A stretch of DNA of 64,000 nucleotides, taken from NCBI RefSeq assembly GCF_003386285.1, contig NZ_QPNC01000017.1, forward strand, positions 1 to 64,000, written 5' to 3'. A model generated the notes under the pieces. That model was not told the DNA's origin, made no database searches, and saw only the letters and a list, made by a program, of their open reading frames with translations. Positions 38,236 through 48,738 of this stretch are shown piece by piece (the first letter of the stretch is position 1; the number at the start of each line of letters is the position of its first letter). This DNA is from Nocardiopsis sp. FIRDI 009 (GTDB lineage Bacteria; Actinomycetota; Actinomycetes; Streptosporangiales; Streptosporangiaceae). Made by a program: the position numbers and the translations under genes.

Positions 38236-39348
38236 ATGCTTGCGCTCCCGGCCACCGCGACCACGGCCCCGCCACCGCTCCCCACGCTCGCGACGGAGGC
38301 CATCGAGATCCTCGGCGCCCCACTGTGGGCCTGGCAGATCGCCTTCGCCGTCACCGGGGTCCTGGTGCTCGTCCTGCTGGCCCGCACCATCTGGACACCG
38401 ACCCCGCGGTCGCTGCGCGCCTGGGCGCTGGGCAACGTCGTGGTCAACGCCGGGATCGCCGTCACCGGCGCCACCGTGCGCGTCACCTCCTCCGGGCTCG
38501 GCTGCTCGGAGTGGCCGCGGTGCACGCCCGACAGCTTCGTGCCGGTCGAGACCGAGCACGCGGCACTCAACGCGGCGATCGAGTTCGGCAACCGCACGCT
38601 CACGTTCCTCGTACTCGCGGTCGGCCTCATCACCCTGCTGGCCGTCCTGCGGTCCCGGCCCCGCCGCCGTGACCTGACCCGGTTGGCCGTGATCATCCCG
38701 TTCGGCGTACTCGGTCAGGGGGTCGTCGGCGGCATCACCGTCTGGACCGACCTGCACCCGGCCTCGGTCGCCACGCACTTCCTGCTGTCCATGGCGGTGA
38801 CCTTCCTGGCCGTGGCACTGTACGTGCGCTGCCAGGAACCCGAGGGGACCCCCCGGGTGTCGGTCGGCCCGATGCTGCACGCGCTGAGCGTCGCCCTGGT
38901 GGTGATCGGGTTCCTGCTGCTGGTCGCCGGGACCGTCGTCACCGGCACCGGCCCGCACGGCGGCGACGCCCAGGCCCCGCGCTGGGACCTGGTCCTGAGC
39001 GCGGTCACCCGGGTGCACTCCGCCCTGGCCTGGCTGACCCTGGCCGCCGCGGTCCTGGCCGCCGTCGTCGCGGTCCGCGACGGTGCGCGGCGTCCGGTCA
39101 GGATCAGCGCCGTCACCCTGGTCGTGGTGGTGTTCCTCCAGGGGATCCTGGGCTACACGCAGTACGCGCTCGCCCTGCCCGAGGGCCTGGTGGTGCTGCA
39201 CGTCCTCGGTTCGACCCTGACCTGGATCGCGATCTGCCGCCTGTACTTCTCCACCACGCGGCTCGTCCCGGCCGGCGAGGGGCTCACCGGCCCGGACGCT
39301 GACCGTGACGGGGAACGTAGTCCTGTTGAGCCCGCGCCTGGGCGATGA
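38236..39348 (+). CDS. ctaA: haem A synthase CtaA
   Basis: A 370-residue, eight-helix membrane enzyme that oxidises haem O to haem A for cytochrome c oxidase. The extracytoplasmic cysteine pair is in SSGLGCSEWPRC. Candidate haem ligands are the histidines in SVATHFLLSM, VHSALAWL and LHVLGSTLTW. The ctaB gene for the previous step lies 3.7 kb away on the opposite strand. The last 65 bases overlap the end of the convergent PrsW gene. Confidence 0.92.
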   Translation: MLALPATATTAPPPLPTLATEAIEILGAPLWAWQIAFAVTGVLVLVLLARTIWTPTPRSLRAWALGNVVVNAGIAVTGATVRVTSSGLGCSEWPRCTPDSFVPVETEHAALNAAIEFGNRTLTFLVLAVGLITLLAVLRSRPRRRDLTRLAVIIPFGVLGQGVVGGITVWTDLHPASVATHFLLSMAVTFLAVALYVRCQEPEGTPRVSVGPMLHALSVALVVIGFLLLVAGTVVTGTGPHGGDAQAPRWDLVLSAVTRVHSALAWLTLAAAVLAAVVAVRDGARRPVRISAVTLVVVVFLQGILGYTQYALALPEGLVVLHVLGSTLTWIAICRLYFSTTRLVPAGEGLTGPDADRDGERSPVEPAPGR

Positions 39349-40570
39349 CGTGCGCGAAGTCCGACCTGCGGAGGAAACCGGAGTCCGTCGGGTTCTCCGC
39401 CCAGCCGGGGGCCACCGGCTGGGGCAGCCGCCCCAGGAAGGTGTCGCGCGCCACGTGCATGAGCGCCAGGAACGAGTCCCTGCGGAGCTTCCAGTCGTCG
39501 CGTGACAGGCCGGCGTCCAGTTTCTTGTGCAGGAGCGCGAGCTCGGTCGCGGCCAGTTGGTACTCCTTCATCGCCGCGCGCCCGCGTCGGCCCGCGTTGC
39601 GCGCCGCCCACTCGCGGGCCTGACGCCGCCCGCCCATGCTGCTGAGCATGGTGATGTCGGCCGGCGTCACCAACCCGGTGGGGACGTACCGGGGCAGGTG
39701 GTGGGCGATGGCGCTGATCTGGGCGTGCCGGTCGCGCACCGCCGTGGCCAGGAGGCAGAGCAGCACGAAGAAGAGCACGAGGTAGGCGGCGCCGAGTCCC
39801 AGCCAGCCGTAGCGGGTGGAGGCGTTCCACATACCGTGCAGGACGACCGCCAGCCCCCACCCGGCGACGGGCGCGAACAGGCGGACCAGGCCCGTGTTCA
39901 TGGCCGCGTAGGCGACGCCGACACCGATCATCGCGGTGTAGATGGGGTGCCCGAAGGGGGCGACGAGCCCGCGGATGGCGAAGGTGGCCACGAGGGTGTC
40001 GTCGAAGAACGCGCTGAGGAAGTACAGGACGTTCTCGGTGAAGGCGAAGCCGGTGGCGACCATCGCGCCGTAGATCACGCCGTCGGTGAAGGTGTCGATC
40101 TCGTGGCGGCGGCGCCACAGGAGGATGAGCAGCACGGCGCCCTTGGCGCTCTCCTCGACCACGGGCGCCACCACCGAGGTGGCGAGGTAGTCGCCCAGGT
40201 CCCGACCGTACAGCGGGACGGTGAGGTTGTTCATGCCCCAGGTGTTGAGCAGGAGCGACACCACCACGGCGACGCCCGCGCCCCAGACGAAGGCGAAGAA
40301 CATCACCCATCCGGGTTCGGGCTCGAACCGGTCCAGCATGAGGATGAGGGGCACCAGGACGGTGACCGGGATGACCGCGGCGACCAGGCTGACGACGAAG
40401 CCCACCGCGCCGTCGATGCCGGCGGCCGCGCCGCCCGCCATGGCCAGCAGCCACAGGTACACGAGCATGCCGATCAGGCACACCACACTGACCGTGATGC
40501 CCACGATGAGGGTGAGCGAGTGGCGGGAGCGTCGGCCCTGGAGGATGGCCTTGCTGTCGAGACGGGGCAT
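39284..40570 (-). CDS. PrsW-family intramembrane metalloprotease
   Basis: A 428-residue protein with about nine membrane helices in the first 300 residues and a soluble C-terminal tail. The PrsW motifs are intact: EESAKG in one helix, FAFTENVLYF, HPIYTAMIGVG and VLHGMWNAS, which supply the glutamates and histidines of the active site. B. subtilis PrsW cleaves the anti-sigma factor RsiW; no anti-sigma gene is next to this one. No Shine-Dalgarno precedes the ATG at 40570; a TACGAT about 10 bases upstream suggests a leaderless message. It overlaps the end of ctaA by 65 bases. Confidence 0.88.
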   Translation of the reverse strand: MPRLDSKAILQGRRSRHSLTLIVGITVSVVCLIGMLVYLWLLAMAGGAAAGIDGAVGFVVSLVAAVIPVTVLVPLILMLDRFEPEPGWVMFFAFVWGAGVAVVVSLLLNTWGMNNLTVPLYGRDLGDYLATSVVAPVVEESAKGAVLLILLWRRRHEIDTFTDGVIYGAMVATGFAFTENVLYFLSAFFDDTLVATFAIRGLVAPFGHPIYTAMIGVGVAYAAMNTGLVRLFAPVAGWGLAVVLHGMWNASTRYGWLGLGAAYLVLFFVLLCLLATAVRDRHAQISAIAHHLPRYVPTGLVTPADITMLSSMGGRRQAREWAARNAGRRGRAAMKEYQLAATELALLHKKLDAGLSRDDWKLRRDSFLALMHVARDTFLGRLPQPVAPGWAENPTDSGFLRRSDFAHVIAQARAQQDYVPRHGQRPGR

Positions 40571-40726
40571 GGGCACCGATCGTATCCGGATCCGGGGCCG
40601 GGCGCGTCGTCGTCCACAGACGTCGTCGCCGCTCTCCCGCGGGGCCGCGAAATGCGGGAAGATCGTGGTGTTCCGACTCCTCCCCTCGCAGAACCGTCCG
40701 TCCGCGCTCCGACTGGAAGGCCCGCG

Positions 40727-41143
40727 ATGAACACGACCTCCGCTCCCCCTCCGACCGCCCTGTGGGCACTGCGGGCCGCGGTGCTCCTGCACCTGGCCGC
40801 CGTGCTGTGGGAGGGCGCCACCGCGGGTCAGCTGGTGACCTTCAACACCGACGCCCTGCCCCTGCACTACTACGGCGCCTTCGGGGTCCATGTGGCCGCG
40901 GGCGCCCAGGTCCTGGCCGCGTGGTGGGTGTGGTCGGGTACCGGCCGCGCCCCGCGGGCGCCCAGAACGGCGCTGGCGGTGAGCCTGGTCGCCTTCGTCC
41001 TGGGCTTCGTCCAGGCGGCCCTGGGCACCTACGGCCCGCTCCAGGCCCACGTGCCCGCGGCGATGGTCCTGACCGGTCTGGTGGTCTGGGCCGCCGTCCT
41101 GTCCTGGTCGCCCGGGCTCCGGCGGACGCCGGTCGGGGCCTGA
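40727..41143 (+). CDS. four-helix membrane protein
   Basis: A 138-residue protein with four hydrophobic segments (about 10-28, 45-68, 82-100, 106-125). The loop LVTFNTDALPLHYYGAFGVH is the most distinctive part. No family recognised. GGAAGG lies 6 bases before the ATG. It is divergent from the PrsW gene. Confidence 0.75.
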   Translation: MNTTSAPPPTALWALRAAVLLHLAAVLWEGATAGQLVTFNTDALPLHYYGAFGVHVAAGAQVLAAWWVWSGTGRAPRAPRTALAVSLVAFVLGFVQAALGTYGPLQAHVPAAMVLTGLVVWAAVLSWSPGLRRTPVGA

Positions 41144-41366
41144 CGGCGCGGACGCGGGTCGCGTCCGAGGAGGGTGGACCGACGCGGACCGCGTTCCGGC
41201 CGCGGCCCTACGGCGTGCCCGCTCCCGGCGCCGCCGACCGGACACGTACTCCAACAATGTGTTGCCTATTGACAACCACATAGACGGAACCAGCCTCCAG
41301 GTGTTGCCATCAGAGCTGGTGTCCGCCCGAACCCGGCGGGCGCGAAGGACGAGCTGGAGAGCCGAC

Positions 41367-42998
41367 ATGAACGTTTCCCGCCCCCTGGGGACGGCCGTCG
41401 CGGTGGGCTGCGCCCTGGTGCTGGCGACCGGATGCACACTCTTCGGGGCCGGCCCCGAGCCGGTCTGCTGCGCACCACCACCGGAGGACACGGTCGACTA
41501 CGGCGAGGGCCCCTACGTACGGGAGGGGCTCTTCGGCGCGCACGACTTTCCCGCCCGCGTCGCGGTGCGGCACGTCGAACGGTGGGAGGACCGGAGCGTC
41601 CTGCGCTTCACCATGACCCCGACCGGCGGGACCGGCGAGTCCCACATCTTCCAGATGTACGCGTTCGGCCGCGGGCTGACCGGCCGCGACTGGGCCTTCG
41701 ACCTCATCGACCCGGTCAACGGAGCGCACTACGCCCCGCTCCTGAACGCCGACGACGCCACCATCGGCAGCCCCATGCCCAACGCGTGGGTCCCCGGCGC
41801 GGACTACGAGATCGAGGTCCACTTCCCGCCGATCCCCGACGGGGTGGAACGCGTGTCGGTGCACTCGGCCAGCACCGCCGGGGAGTTCACCGGCATCCCC
41901 GTGGTCGACGGCGGGCCCCCCGCCGAGCCGCCCTCGGACAGCGCCGACCACGCCGACATCGAACCGGGCGACACCGTCCGCATGGAACTGCGCGACACCG
42001 GGATCGCCGGAGACCCCCAGGACCGCGTCAACGACCTGTACACGGTCACCGACCGGCCCGACCGGACCGACAGCCGGGGCGACGACGAGGCCGTGGTGGC
42101 CCTGCGCGCCGACGTCCTCTTCGACCTGGACGAGGCCGAGCTGACCGGGGCGGCCCGCGCCACCCTGAACGAGGTCGCCGAGGAGACCCGCGCCCAGGCC
42201 GACCCCTCACGGCCACCGATCAGCATCGTCGGGCACACCGACGGGCAGGGGGGCGACGCCTACAACCAGGACCTCTCGGAGCGCCGCGCCGCGTCGGTCC
42301 GCGCGTTCCTCGCCGAGGAGCTCGGCGCCGACTACGAGTACGAGACCGAGGGCCGGGGCGCCACCGAACCCCTGGTCGAGGAGGGCGGCGAGGACATCGA
42401 GGAGGACCGGGCCGCCAACCGGCGGGTCGAGATCTCCTACCGGCTCCTTCCCGAGGAGGAGCGGGAGCCCGCGGGACCGGAGTCCTCGGAGGGGACCGAC
42501 GCCACCGTCTCCGCGGCCCCGGCCGACGGCGCCGCTCCCCCGGCCCCGTTCCGCCCCGACGACGGCGCGGTCGTGGCCACCGGCAGCACGGAGTTCCTCA
42601 GTGACAGCGCCGGATACGACCTGGACGTGTACCCCATGTACCGGGACGGCGCCTACCTGGTGGGGGTCTTCGAACTCGTCCACGACGGCGACGACGGATC
42701 GGTCCCGCCCGTCGTCTCCCCGCTCGCCGCACCCGAGCACCCCGGCGGCGACTTCACACGGCTGTCGGTGTCCGTGCCCGGCGACGAGGAGAACCTGCGC
42801 GGGGTCCGCGTCGGAGCGGCACGCGCCGCGGAGGACGGCGGCGCACCGTTCGTGGCGCTGCGCGAGTCCGACCCCTTCCCCGCCGGTGGGGAGAGCCGGC
42901 GGCTGTTCGTCTACTTCCCCGCTCCCGCCGAGGAGGTCACCGAGGTCGACCTGGACGCCGGGCCGTTCGGTGAGTTCTCCGGCGTCCCGGTCGGGTAG
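41367..42998 (+). CDS. OmpA-domain lipoprotein
   Basis: A 543-residue exported protein. The signal ends in the lipobox LVLATGC, with lipidation at about residue 23. Residues about 235-360 are an OmpA/MotB C-terminal peptidoglycan-binding domain: ADVLFDLDEAELTGAARATL, then SIVGHTDGQGGDAYNQDLSE and AANRRVEI. The regions before and after it are beta-rich and unassigned. In a monoderm, such a protein would be lipid-anchored to the outer face of the membrane and bind peptidoglycan. The ATG at 41367 has GGAG upstream. A TTGACA at 41269 lies in an AT-rich patch that may be the promoter. Confidence 0.88.
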   Translation: MNVSRPLGTAVAVGCALVLATGCTLFGAGPEPVCCAPPPEDTVDYGEGPYVREGLFGAHDFPARVAVRHVERWEDRSVLRFTMTPTGGTGESHIFQMYAFGRGLTGRDWAFDLIDPVNGAHYAPLLNADDATIGSPMPNAWVPGADYEIEVHFPPIPDGVERVSVHSASTAGEFTGIPVVDGGPPAEPPSDSADHADIEPGDTVRMELRDTGIAGDPQDRVNDLYTVTDRPDRTDSRGDDEAVVALRADVLFDLDEAELTGAARATLNEVAEETRAQADPSRPPISIVGHTDGQGGDAYNQDLSERRAASVRAFLAEELGADYEYETEGRGATEPLVEEGGEDIEEDRAANRRVEISYRLLPEEEREPAGPESSEGTDATVSAAPADGAAPPAPFRPDDGAVVATGSTEFLSDSAGYDLDVYPMYRDGAYLVGVFELVHDGDDGSVPPVVSPLAAPEHPGGDFTRLSVSVPGDEENLRGVRVGAARAAEDGGAPFVALRESDPFPAGGESRRLFVYFPAPAEEVTEVDLDAGPFGEFSGVPVG

Positions 42999-43010
42999 CC
43001 CCGCAGAACG

Positions 43011-43046
43011 CGTGTGGCGGCGCCCCGTGCGGGACGCCGCCACACG
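43011..43046. terminator. bidirectional hairpin terminator
   Basis: CGTGTGGCGGCG at 43011-43022 pairs perfectly with CGCCGCCACACG at 43035-43046. It lies between the convergent OmpA-lipoprotein and ctaB genes. Confidence 0.8.
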
Positions 43047-43061
43047 TGGGCCGGAGGGGCC

Positions 43062-44030
43062 TCAGCCCAGCAGGTTCGCGATCAGCGGGTCGACGGTGAC
43101 CGCCACGAACAGGAGCGCCAGGTAGGCGTTGGACAGGTGGAAGAAGCCCATCGTCTTGAGCCTGGCCCCGGTCACCCCGGCCATCGAACGGCTCAGCAGG
43201 CGGTGCGCCTGACCCACCAGCAGCGCGCCCAGCACCAGCGCGACCACACCGTAGAACCAGGTGGTGCCCGCCACCGGCCAGAAGATCAGCGACACGACCA
43301 CGGTGGCCCAGCTGTAGAGCACGCACTCCAGGAGCACCCGGCGGTCGCTCGCCACCACGGGCAGCATCGGGACCTTGGCCGCCGCGTAGTCCTCGCGGTA
43401 GCGCATGGCCAGCGCCCACGTGTGCGGGGGCGTCCAGAAGAACACCACGAGGAAGAGCACGAACGGGGCCCACGACAGTCCGTTGGTGACGGCCGCCCAG
43501 CCGATGAGGACCGGCATGCACCCGGCGATACCGCCCCACACGACGTTCTGCGCGGTGCGCCGCTTGAGCAGCATCGTGTAGACGAAGATGTAGAACAGGA
43601 TCGCGAAGACCGAGAGTGCGGCGGAGAGCCAGTTGACGAGAACGGCGAAGCCCACGGTGGAGCCCACGGCGAGCACCAGCCCGTAGGTGAGGGCTCCGCG
43701 CGGGGTGACCAGGTCCATCGCCCCCGGACGCTGGCGGGTTCGGCGCATCTCACGGTCGATGTCGCGGTCGATGTAGCAGTTCATCGCGTTCGCGCTGGCC
43801 GCCGACATGGTGCCGAACAGCAGGGTCGCCACCGCGGTCCACAGCGGCGGGATGCCTCCGGCCGCGACGAACATCACGGGGATGGTGGTGATGAGCAACA
43901 GCTCGATCACGCGGGGTTTGGAGAGGGCGACGTAGGCGCGCACGTGATCGCCGAAGGAGGCCCTGCGGGGGGCCTGGGGAGCGGCGGTGTCGGCGGCGCC
44001 GGTGTGCGGGGAACGGTCGGCGAGGGCCAT
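43062..44030 (-). CDS. ctaB: protohaem IX farnesyltransferase (haem O synthase) CtaB
   Basis: A 322-residue polytopic prenyltransferase. The aspartate-rich prenyl-diphosphate site is [19 protein letters not shown], and a second acidic region is in [18 protein letters not shown]. It attaches farnesyl to haem b to give haem O, the substrate of CtaA. The ATG at 44030 is used; a GTG two codons upstream is possible. Its position divergent from tkt (with a decayed regulator between) is usual in actinobacteria. Confidence 0.95.
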   Translation of the reverse strand: MALADRSPHTGAADTAAPQAPRRASFGDHVRAYVALSKPRVIELLLITTIPVMFVAAGGIPPLWTAVATLLFGTMSAASANAMNCYIDRDIDREMRRTRQRPGAMDLVTPRGALTYGLVLAVGSTVGFAVLVNWLSAALSVFAILFYIFVYTMLLKRRTAQNVVWGGIAGCMPVLIGWAAVTNGLSWAPFVLFLVVFFWTPPHTWALAMRYREDYAAAKVPMLPVVASDRRVLLECVLYSWATVVVSLIFWPVAGTTWFYGVVALVLGALLVGQAHRLLSRSMAGVTGARLKTMGFFHLSNAYLALLFVAVTVDPLIANLLG

Positions 44031-44113
44031 CAGCACCGCGCCCCCGGTCGGCTCGCTGGCGTCCCCAACGGGGGTACCGGCTCGGTTTCGGACACGCGGA
44101 TACCTCGACAAGT

Positions 44114-44850
44114 CTAAGGGTCTCGACACTGCTCGCCATGCGGGGTCGAACGGACCGACAAAGCGTCTGGATCGGCGGAAACCCCGTCAACGACATACTG
44201 TAGTACTTCCTCGCGAACCCTGGGGACGAGCCCCCGGGCAACGGAAAGCCCCAGGTCCACGCGGTACCGGGCGGCGGGGGTCCAGCGGGTGTAAGCAGGG
44301 TCGCACACGCCCGCGCACGCCGCCAGCGTGCCACGCGCCGCTCGGAGCCAGGCATGGGCCGGTTCCCTCGCCCGACACGGCACCAGGTGGACGTCGACGC
44401 TCCGGTCGCGGACACGGTGCAGCTCGACGCGGGGGACGCCGTCGTCGACGCCCGGCACCCCGGCCAGCGCCTTGAGGGCCGACAGGACGTCGATGATGAC
44501 CGTCGGCGGCGCCCGCTGCGGCAACCGCCTGGCCACGTACAAGGCCGTGGCGCCCCGTCCGGCATCACCGACCGCCCGGGTGGGACGAGCCTGGGCACGG
44601 CCGCTCCCAGCCGGTTCTCCGCCTCGGTCATGGCCGCCCCGCGCTGTTCGAGGTCGCCGTGGAACACGGCCGAGGTCTGGGGTGTCGCACCGCCGCGGAC
44701 CTTGCGCAGCCACCCGTGCGGCTGGAGCGCGTCCAGGTCGCGGTGGACGGTCACCGGACTGACGTCGAACTCCTCAGCGGGCGCGCCCACGCGGACGAGC
44801 CCGGCGTCGGCGACCCGTTCCCGGACGCCCGACTGCCGGACGGTGCCGGG
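44114..44850 (-). pseudogene. decayed DeoR-family regulator
   Basis: The minus strand encodes a recognisable DeoR-type helix-turn-helix (FDVSPVTVHRDLDALQPHGW then RKVRGGA) from about 44770 to 44690, with the start of a sensor domain ending in PPGRSVMPD. The reading frame then shifts at about 44577, and the next frame continues with GRGATALYVARRLPQRAP and DVLSALKALAGVPGV, the usual next block of the sensor domain. After about 44460 the sequence no longer resembles DeoR proteins, although the frame stays open to 44114. No good start codon is seen for the N-terminus. A regulator of sugar metabolism next to tkt would make sense, but this copy is not functional as it stands. Confidence 0.65.
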
Positions 44851-44950
44851 CGGCGCCCGGCGCCGTCCTGGTCGACTACGACGCCGTCTGCCGCGCCCCG
44901 GGGTCGGGGCGCGGGCGCCCCGTTCCCCCGAGAGACGGAACACACCGTCG

Positions 44951-45272
44951 AGGGGGCCGCACCGGGCCGTTGGACTCGCCGGTCCGCGATGGACGGTGTC
45001 GGGTAGCGCCTCACCCAGGCGCGGACGATAGGCTCACAGTTGGCCGTACCTGTCGGGATTCCCTCGACCGTCGCGATGGTTGCACTGGGTGACCTCGCGG
45101 CCGGGGGCACCGCCGCCCCACGGCACCACCCAGGGTGATCCACCCCGCCAGGTCCTCGGCCCCGCCTCCCGGCGGGCCGCGCCGGGCACCGACCGCGGTT
45201 CCGGCGACCGTACGCCCACAACCTCACGCACACCGGTGCCGAACGGGTACCCGAGAAGGAGAACGAAAGTCC
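44951..45272. other. 322-base leader/intergenic region upstream of tkt
   Basis: It lies between the DeoR remnant and tkt. No gene is recognised. AT-richer sequence at 45030-45085 may hold the tkt promoter. GAAGGAG at 45255-45261 is the probable ribosome-binding site, about 11 bases from the GTG start. Confidence 0.4.
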
Positions 45273-47366
45273 GTGAACGCCCACACGCCGCACGAACTTG
45301 AGTGGTCGGACCTCGACCTCCGCGCCGTCGACACCGTCCGGGCCCTGGCCATGGACGCCGTCGAGAAGTCGGGTAACGGGCACCCCGGCACCGCCATGAG
45401 CCTGGCACCCGCCGCCTACCTGCTGTTCCAGAAGGTCATGCGGCACGACCCGACCGCCCCCGAGTGGGTGGGCCGGGACCGGTTCGTGCTCTCCTGCGGC
45501 CACTCCAGCCTCACCCTCTACATCCAGCTCTACCTCGCCGGATACGACCTGGGCCTGGACGACCTCAAGGCGCTGCGCCAGTGGGACAGCCGTACCCCGG
45601 GCCACCCCGAGTTCGGCCACACGCCGGGCGTGGAGACCACCACCGGACCACTGGGCCAGGGCATCGGCAACGCGGTCGGCATGGCCATGGCCGCCCGCCG
45701 CGAGCGCGGTCTGTTCAACCCCGAGGCCGGTCCCGGCGCCAGCCCCTTCGACCACCACGTCTACGCCATCTGCTCCGACGGTGACGTCCAGGAGGGCGTC
45801 AGCCACGAGGCGAGCGCGCTCGCCGGCACCCAGCGGCTGGGCAACCTCATCGTGATCTGGGACGACAACCGGATCTCCATCGAGGACGACACCCGCGTCG
45901 CGCACACCGAGGACGTGGCCGAGCGCTACCGCGCCTACGGCTGGCACGTCGAGGAGGTCGACTGGACCGCCTCCGGCGAGTACCACGAGGACGTCCAGGC
46001 CCTGTACGCGGCGATCCAGCGCGGCAAGGCCGAGACCGACCGCCCCACCTTCATCCGCCTGCGCACCATCATCGGCTGGCCCGCGCCCAACAAGCAGAAC
46101 ACCGGCGCCATCCACGGCGCCGCCATCGGCACCGCCGAGATCTCCGCCACCAAGGAGATCATGGGTCTGCCCGACGAGCCCTTCGCCGTCGAGGACGCCG
46201 TCATCGAGCACACCCGCAGCGCCCTGGACCGGGGCCGCCGGGCGCACGCCGAGTGGGAGTCCGCCTTCCAGGCCTGGCGCCGGGGCGCCGGCGAGCACGG
46301 CGACCTCTTCGACCGGCTCCAGTCCGGCAAGCTGCCCGCGGGCTGGGAGGAGAACCTGCCCGTCTTCGAGGCCAGCGAGAAGGGCATGGCCACCCGCAAG
46401 GCCAGCGGCGAGGTGCTCAGCGCCGTCGCCCCCGTCCTGCCCGAGCTGTGGGGCGGCTCCTCCGACCTGGCCGGGTCCAACAACACCACGCCCAAGGGCG
46501 AGCCCTCCTTCCTGCCCTTCGACCGGGCCAGCACCATGTTCCCGGGCAACCCCTACGGCCGCGTGCTGCACTTCGGCGTGCGCGAGCACGGCATGGGCTC
46601 GATCCTCAACGGCATCGCCCTGCACGGCCCGACCCGCCCCTACGGCGGCACGTTCCTGGTGTTCAGCGACTACATGCGCCCCGCCGTCCGGCTCGCCGCG
46701 CTGATGAAGCTGCCGGTCACCTACGTGTGGACGCACGACTCCATCGGCCTGGGCGAGGACGGCCCCACCCACCAGCCGGTCGAGCACCTGTGGTCGCTGC
46801 GCGCGATCCCCGGCCTCGACGTCGTCCGCCCGGCCGACGCCAACGAGACCGCGGTCGTCTGGCGCAAGGTCCTGGAGACCACCGACCGCCCGGCGGCGCT
46901 CGCCCTGACCCGCCAGAACCTGCCGGTCCTGGACCGCACCGAGTACGCGCCCGCCGAGAACGCGGCCCGCGGCGGCTACGTACTCGCCGAGGCGGGCAAC
47001 GGCTCCCCGGAGGCGATCATCATCGCCACCGGCAGCGAGGTGCCGATCGCCCTCGCCGCCCGCGAGGAGCTGGAGGCGGCCGGCACGCCCACGCGCGTGG
47101 TCTCCATGCCCTGCGTGGAGTGGTTCGAGGCCGAGAGCGCCGAGTACCGCCAGAGCGTCCTGCCCGCCTCCGTGCGCACCCGCGTGTCGGTCGAGGCCGG
47201 GATCGCCATGGGCTGGCGCTCCTACGTCGGCGAGGCCGGTGAGTCGGTCAGCCTGGAGCACTTCGGCGCCTCCGCGCCCTACCAGACCCTGTACGAGAAG
47301 TTCGGCATCACCTCCGACGCCGTGGTCGCGGCGGTCCGCGACAGCGCCGCCAAGGCCGGACGCTGA
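45273..47366 (+). CDS. tkt: transketolase
   Basis: A 697-residue thiamine-diphosphate enzyme of the pentose phosphate pathway that moves two-carbon units between sugar phosphates. The N-terminal domain has [18 protein letters not shown], and the cofactor region has [15 protein letters not shown] with [11 protein letters not shown]. The pyrimidine-binding domain has [20 protein letters not shown] with [20 protein letters not shown]. The GTG at 45273 gives the family's normal N-terminus. It heads the tkt-tal-zwf-opcA-pgl cluster. Confidence 0.97.
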   Translation: MNAHTPHELEWSDLDLRAVDTVRALAMDAVEKSGNGHPGTAMSLAPAAYLLFQKVMRHDPTAPEWVGRDRFVLSCGHSSLTLYIQLYLAGYDLGLDDLKALRQWDSRTPGHPEFGHTPGVETTTGPLGQGIGNAVGMAMAARRERGLFNPEAGPGASPFDHHVYAICSDGDVQEGVSHEASALAGTQRLGNLIVIWDDNRISIEDDTRVAHTEDVAERYRAYGWHVEEVDWTASGEYHEDVQALYAAIQRGKAETDRPTFIRLRTIIGWPAPNKQNTGAIHGAAIGTAEISATKEIMGLPDEPFAVEDAVIEHTRSALDRGRRAHAEWESAFQAWRRGAGEHGDLFDRLQSGKLPAGWEENLPVFEASEKGMATRKASGEVLSAVAPVLPELWGGSSDLAGSNNTTPKGEPSFLPFDRASTMFPGNPYGRVLHFGVREHGMGSILNGIALHGPTRPYGGTFLVFSDYMRPAVRLAALMKLPVTYVWTHDSIGLGEDGPTHQPVEHLWSLRAIPGLDVVRPADANETAVVWRKVLETTDRPAALALTRQNLPVLDRTEYAPAENAARGGYVLAEAGNGSPEAIIIATGSEVPIALAAREELEAAGTPTRVVSMPCVEWFEAESAEYRQSVLPASVRTRVSVEAGIAMGWRSYVGEAGESVSLEHFGASAPYQTLYEKFGITSDAVVAAVRDSAAKAGR

Positions 47367-47370
47367 CGTC

Positions 47371-47405
47371 GCGGGCCCCGCGCCGAGACCCGGCGCGGGG
47401 CCCGC
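47371..47405. terminator. hairpin between tkt and tal
   Basis: GCGGGCCCCGCGCC at 47371-47384 pairs perfectly with GGCGCGGGGCCCGC at 47392-47405 around a 7-base loop. It begins 5 bases after the tkt stop and may attenuate, rather than fully stop, transcription into tal. Confidence 0.7.
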
Positions 47406-47455
47406 TCCCTGTGTGTACCGGGCGCCGGACGCCCATGAGGAAGGCACGAGACACC

Positions 47456-48565
47456 ATGAGCCACACACCACTGAAGGCCCTCTCCGAGGCGGGCGTGTCC
47501 GTCTGGTTGGACGACATCAGCCGGGAGAGGCTGCGCACGGGCAACCTGGCCGCCCTGATGTCCACCCACCACGTGACGGGTGTGACCTCCAACCCGACGA
47601 TCTTCGACAAGGCGCTCGCCGAGGGCGACGCCTACGACGAACAGGTGCGCGAACTCGCCGCGCGCGGCGTGTCGGTCGACGAGGCCGTCCGGCTGCTCAC
47701 CGCCTACGACATCCGCTGGGCCGCCGACACCCTGCGCCCGGTCTACGACTCCACCGACCGCGTCGACGGCCGGGTCTCCCTGGAGGTCGACCCCCGCCTG
47801 GCCCGCGACACCGAGCGCACGGTCGCCGAGGCCAAGGCGCTGTGGTGGCTGGTCGACCGCCCCAACCTGATGATCAAGATCCCGGCCACCGCCGAGGGCC
47901 TGCCCGCCATCACCCGCGTGCTGGGCCTGGGCATCAGCGTGAACGTGACGCTGATCTTCTCCCTGGAGCGCTACCGCCAGGTGATGGACGCCTTCCTGGC
48001 CGGGATGGAGCTGGCCCGGGTGAACGGCCACGACCTGTCCCGGATCCAGTCCGTGGCCTCGTTCTTCGTCAGCCGCGTCGACACCGAGGTCGACAAGCGC
48101 CTCGACGCCATCGGCACCGACGAGGCCAAGGCCCTGCGCGGCCGCGCCGCCGTCGCCAACGCCCGCCTGGCCTACCGCGAGCACGAGGAGGTCTTCTCCT
48201 CCCGCGAGTGGAAGGCCCTGGCCGACCTGGGCGCCCGGCCGCAGCGCCCGCTGTGGGCCTCCACCGGTGTGAAGGACCCCGCCTACGAGGACACCCGCTA
48301 CGTCACCGAGCTGGTCGCGCGCGACACCGTGAACACGATGCCGCAGGCCACCCTGGACGCCACCGCCGACCACGCGACCGTCACCGGCAACACCATCCTG
48401 GGCACCTACGAGCAGGCCGAGGACGACTTCGCCGCCCTGGAGGACGTCGGCGTCAACCTCACCGAGGTGTTCGGGGTCCTGGAGGACGAGGGCGTGCGCA
48501 AGTTCGTCGACTCCTGGGAGAGCCTGCTGGGCGGCCTGTCCGCCAAGCTCGACCGGGCCTGCTGA
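47456..48565 (+). CDS. tal: transaldolase
   Basis: A 369-residue enzyme that transfers three-carbon units between sugar phosphates. The Schiff-base lysine is in [11 protein letters not shown]. Other family motifs are [12 protein letters not shown] near the N-terminus, [13 protein letters not shown], and [20 protein letters not shown]. It belongs to the longer transaldolase type common in actinobacteria. GAGGAAGG precedes the ATG at 47456. Confidence 0.96.
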   Translation: MSHTPLKALSEAGVSVWLDDISRERLRTGNLAALMSTHHVTGVTSNPTIFDKALAEGDAYDEQVRELAARGVSVDEAVRLLTAYDIRWAADTLRPVYDSTDRVDGRVSLEVDPRLARDTERTVAEAKALWWLVDRPNLMIKIPATAEGLPAITRVLGLGISVNVTLIFSLERYRQVMDAFLAGMELARVNGHDLSRIQSVASFFVSRVDTEVDKRLDAIGTDEAKALRGRAAVANARLAYREHEEVFSSREWKALADLGARPQRPLWASTGVKDPAYEDTRYVTELVARDTVNTMPQATLDATADHATVTGNTILGTYEQAEDDFAALEDVGVNLTEVFGVLEDEGVRKFVDSWESLLGGLSAKLDRAC

Positions 48566-48581
48566 GCGCCGCCCGGCCACG

Positions 48582-48611
48582 CGGAGCCGTTCCACGGGCG
48601 AGGCGGCTCCG
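48582..48611. terminator. short hairpin between tal and zwf
   Basis: CGGAGCCG at 48582-48589 pairs with CGGCTCCG at 48604-48611 across a 14-base loop, 17 bases after the tal stop. It is weaker than the other hairpins in this cluster. Confidence 0.4.
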
Positions 48612-48738
48612 TCCCTGACGAGGGGCGCCGTGGTCCACCGACCGGGGCGCCCGGCCCGGGTCTCCGTCCCCACCCGGACGGGGACCCGGGTGCCCAGCCA
48701 CCATCCACCGGACACTCTCGACAGAAGGACGAGACCTC

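Noticed and set aside
44751..47471. 906-codon minus-strand open frame opposite tkt
   Set aside because: Shadow of the transketolase gene; the protein-like motifs are all on the plus strand.
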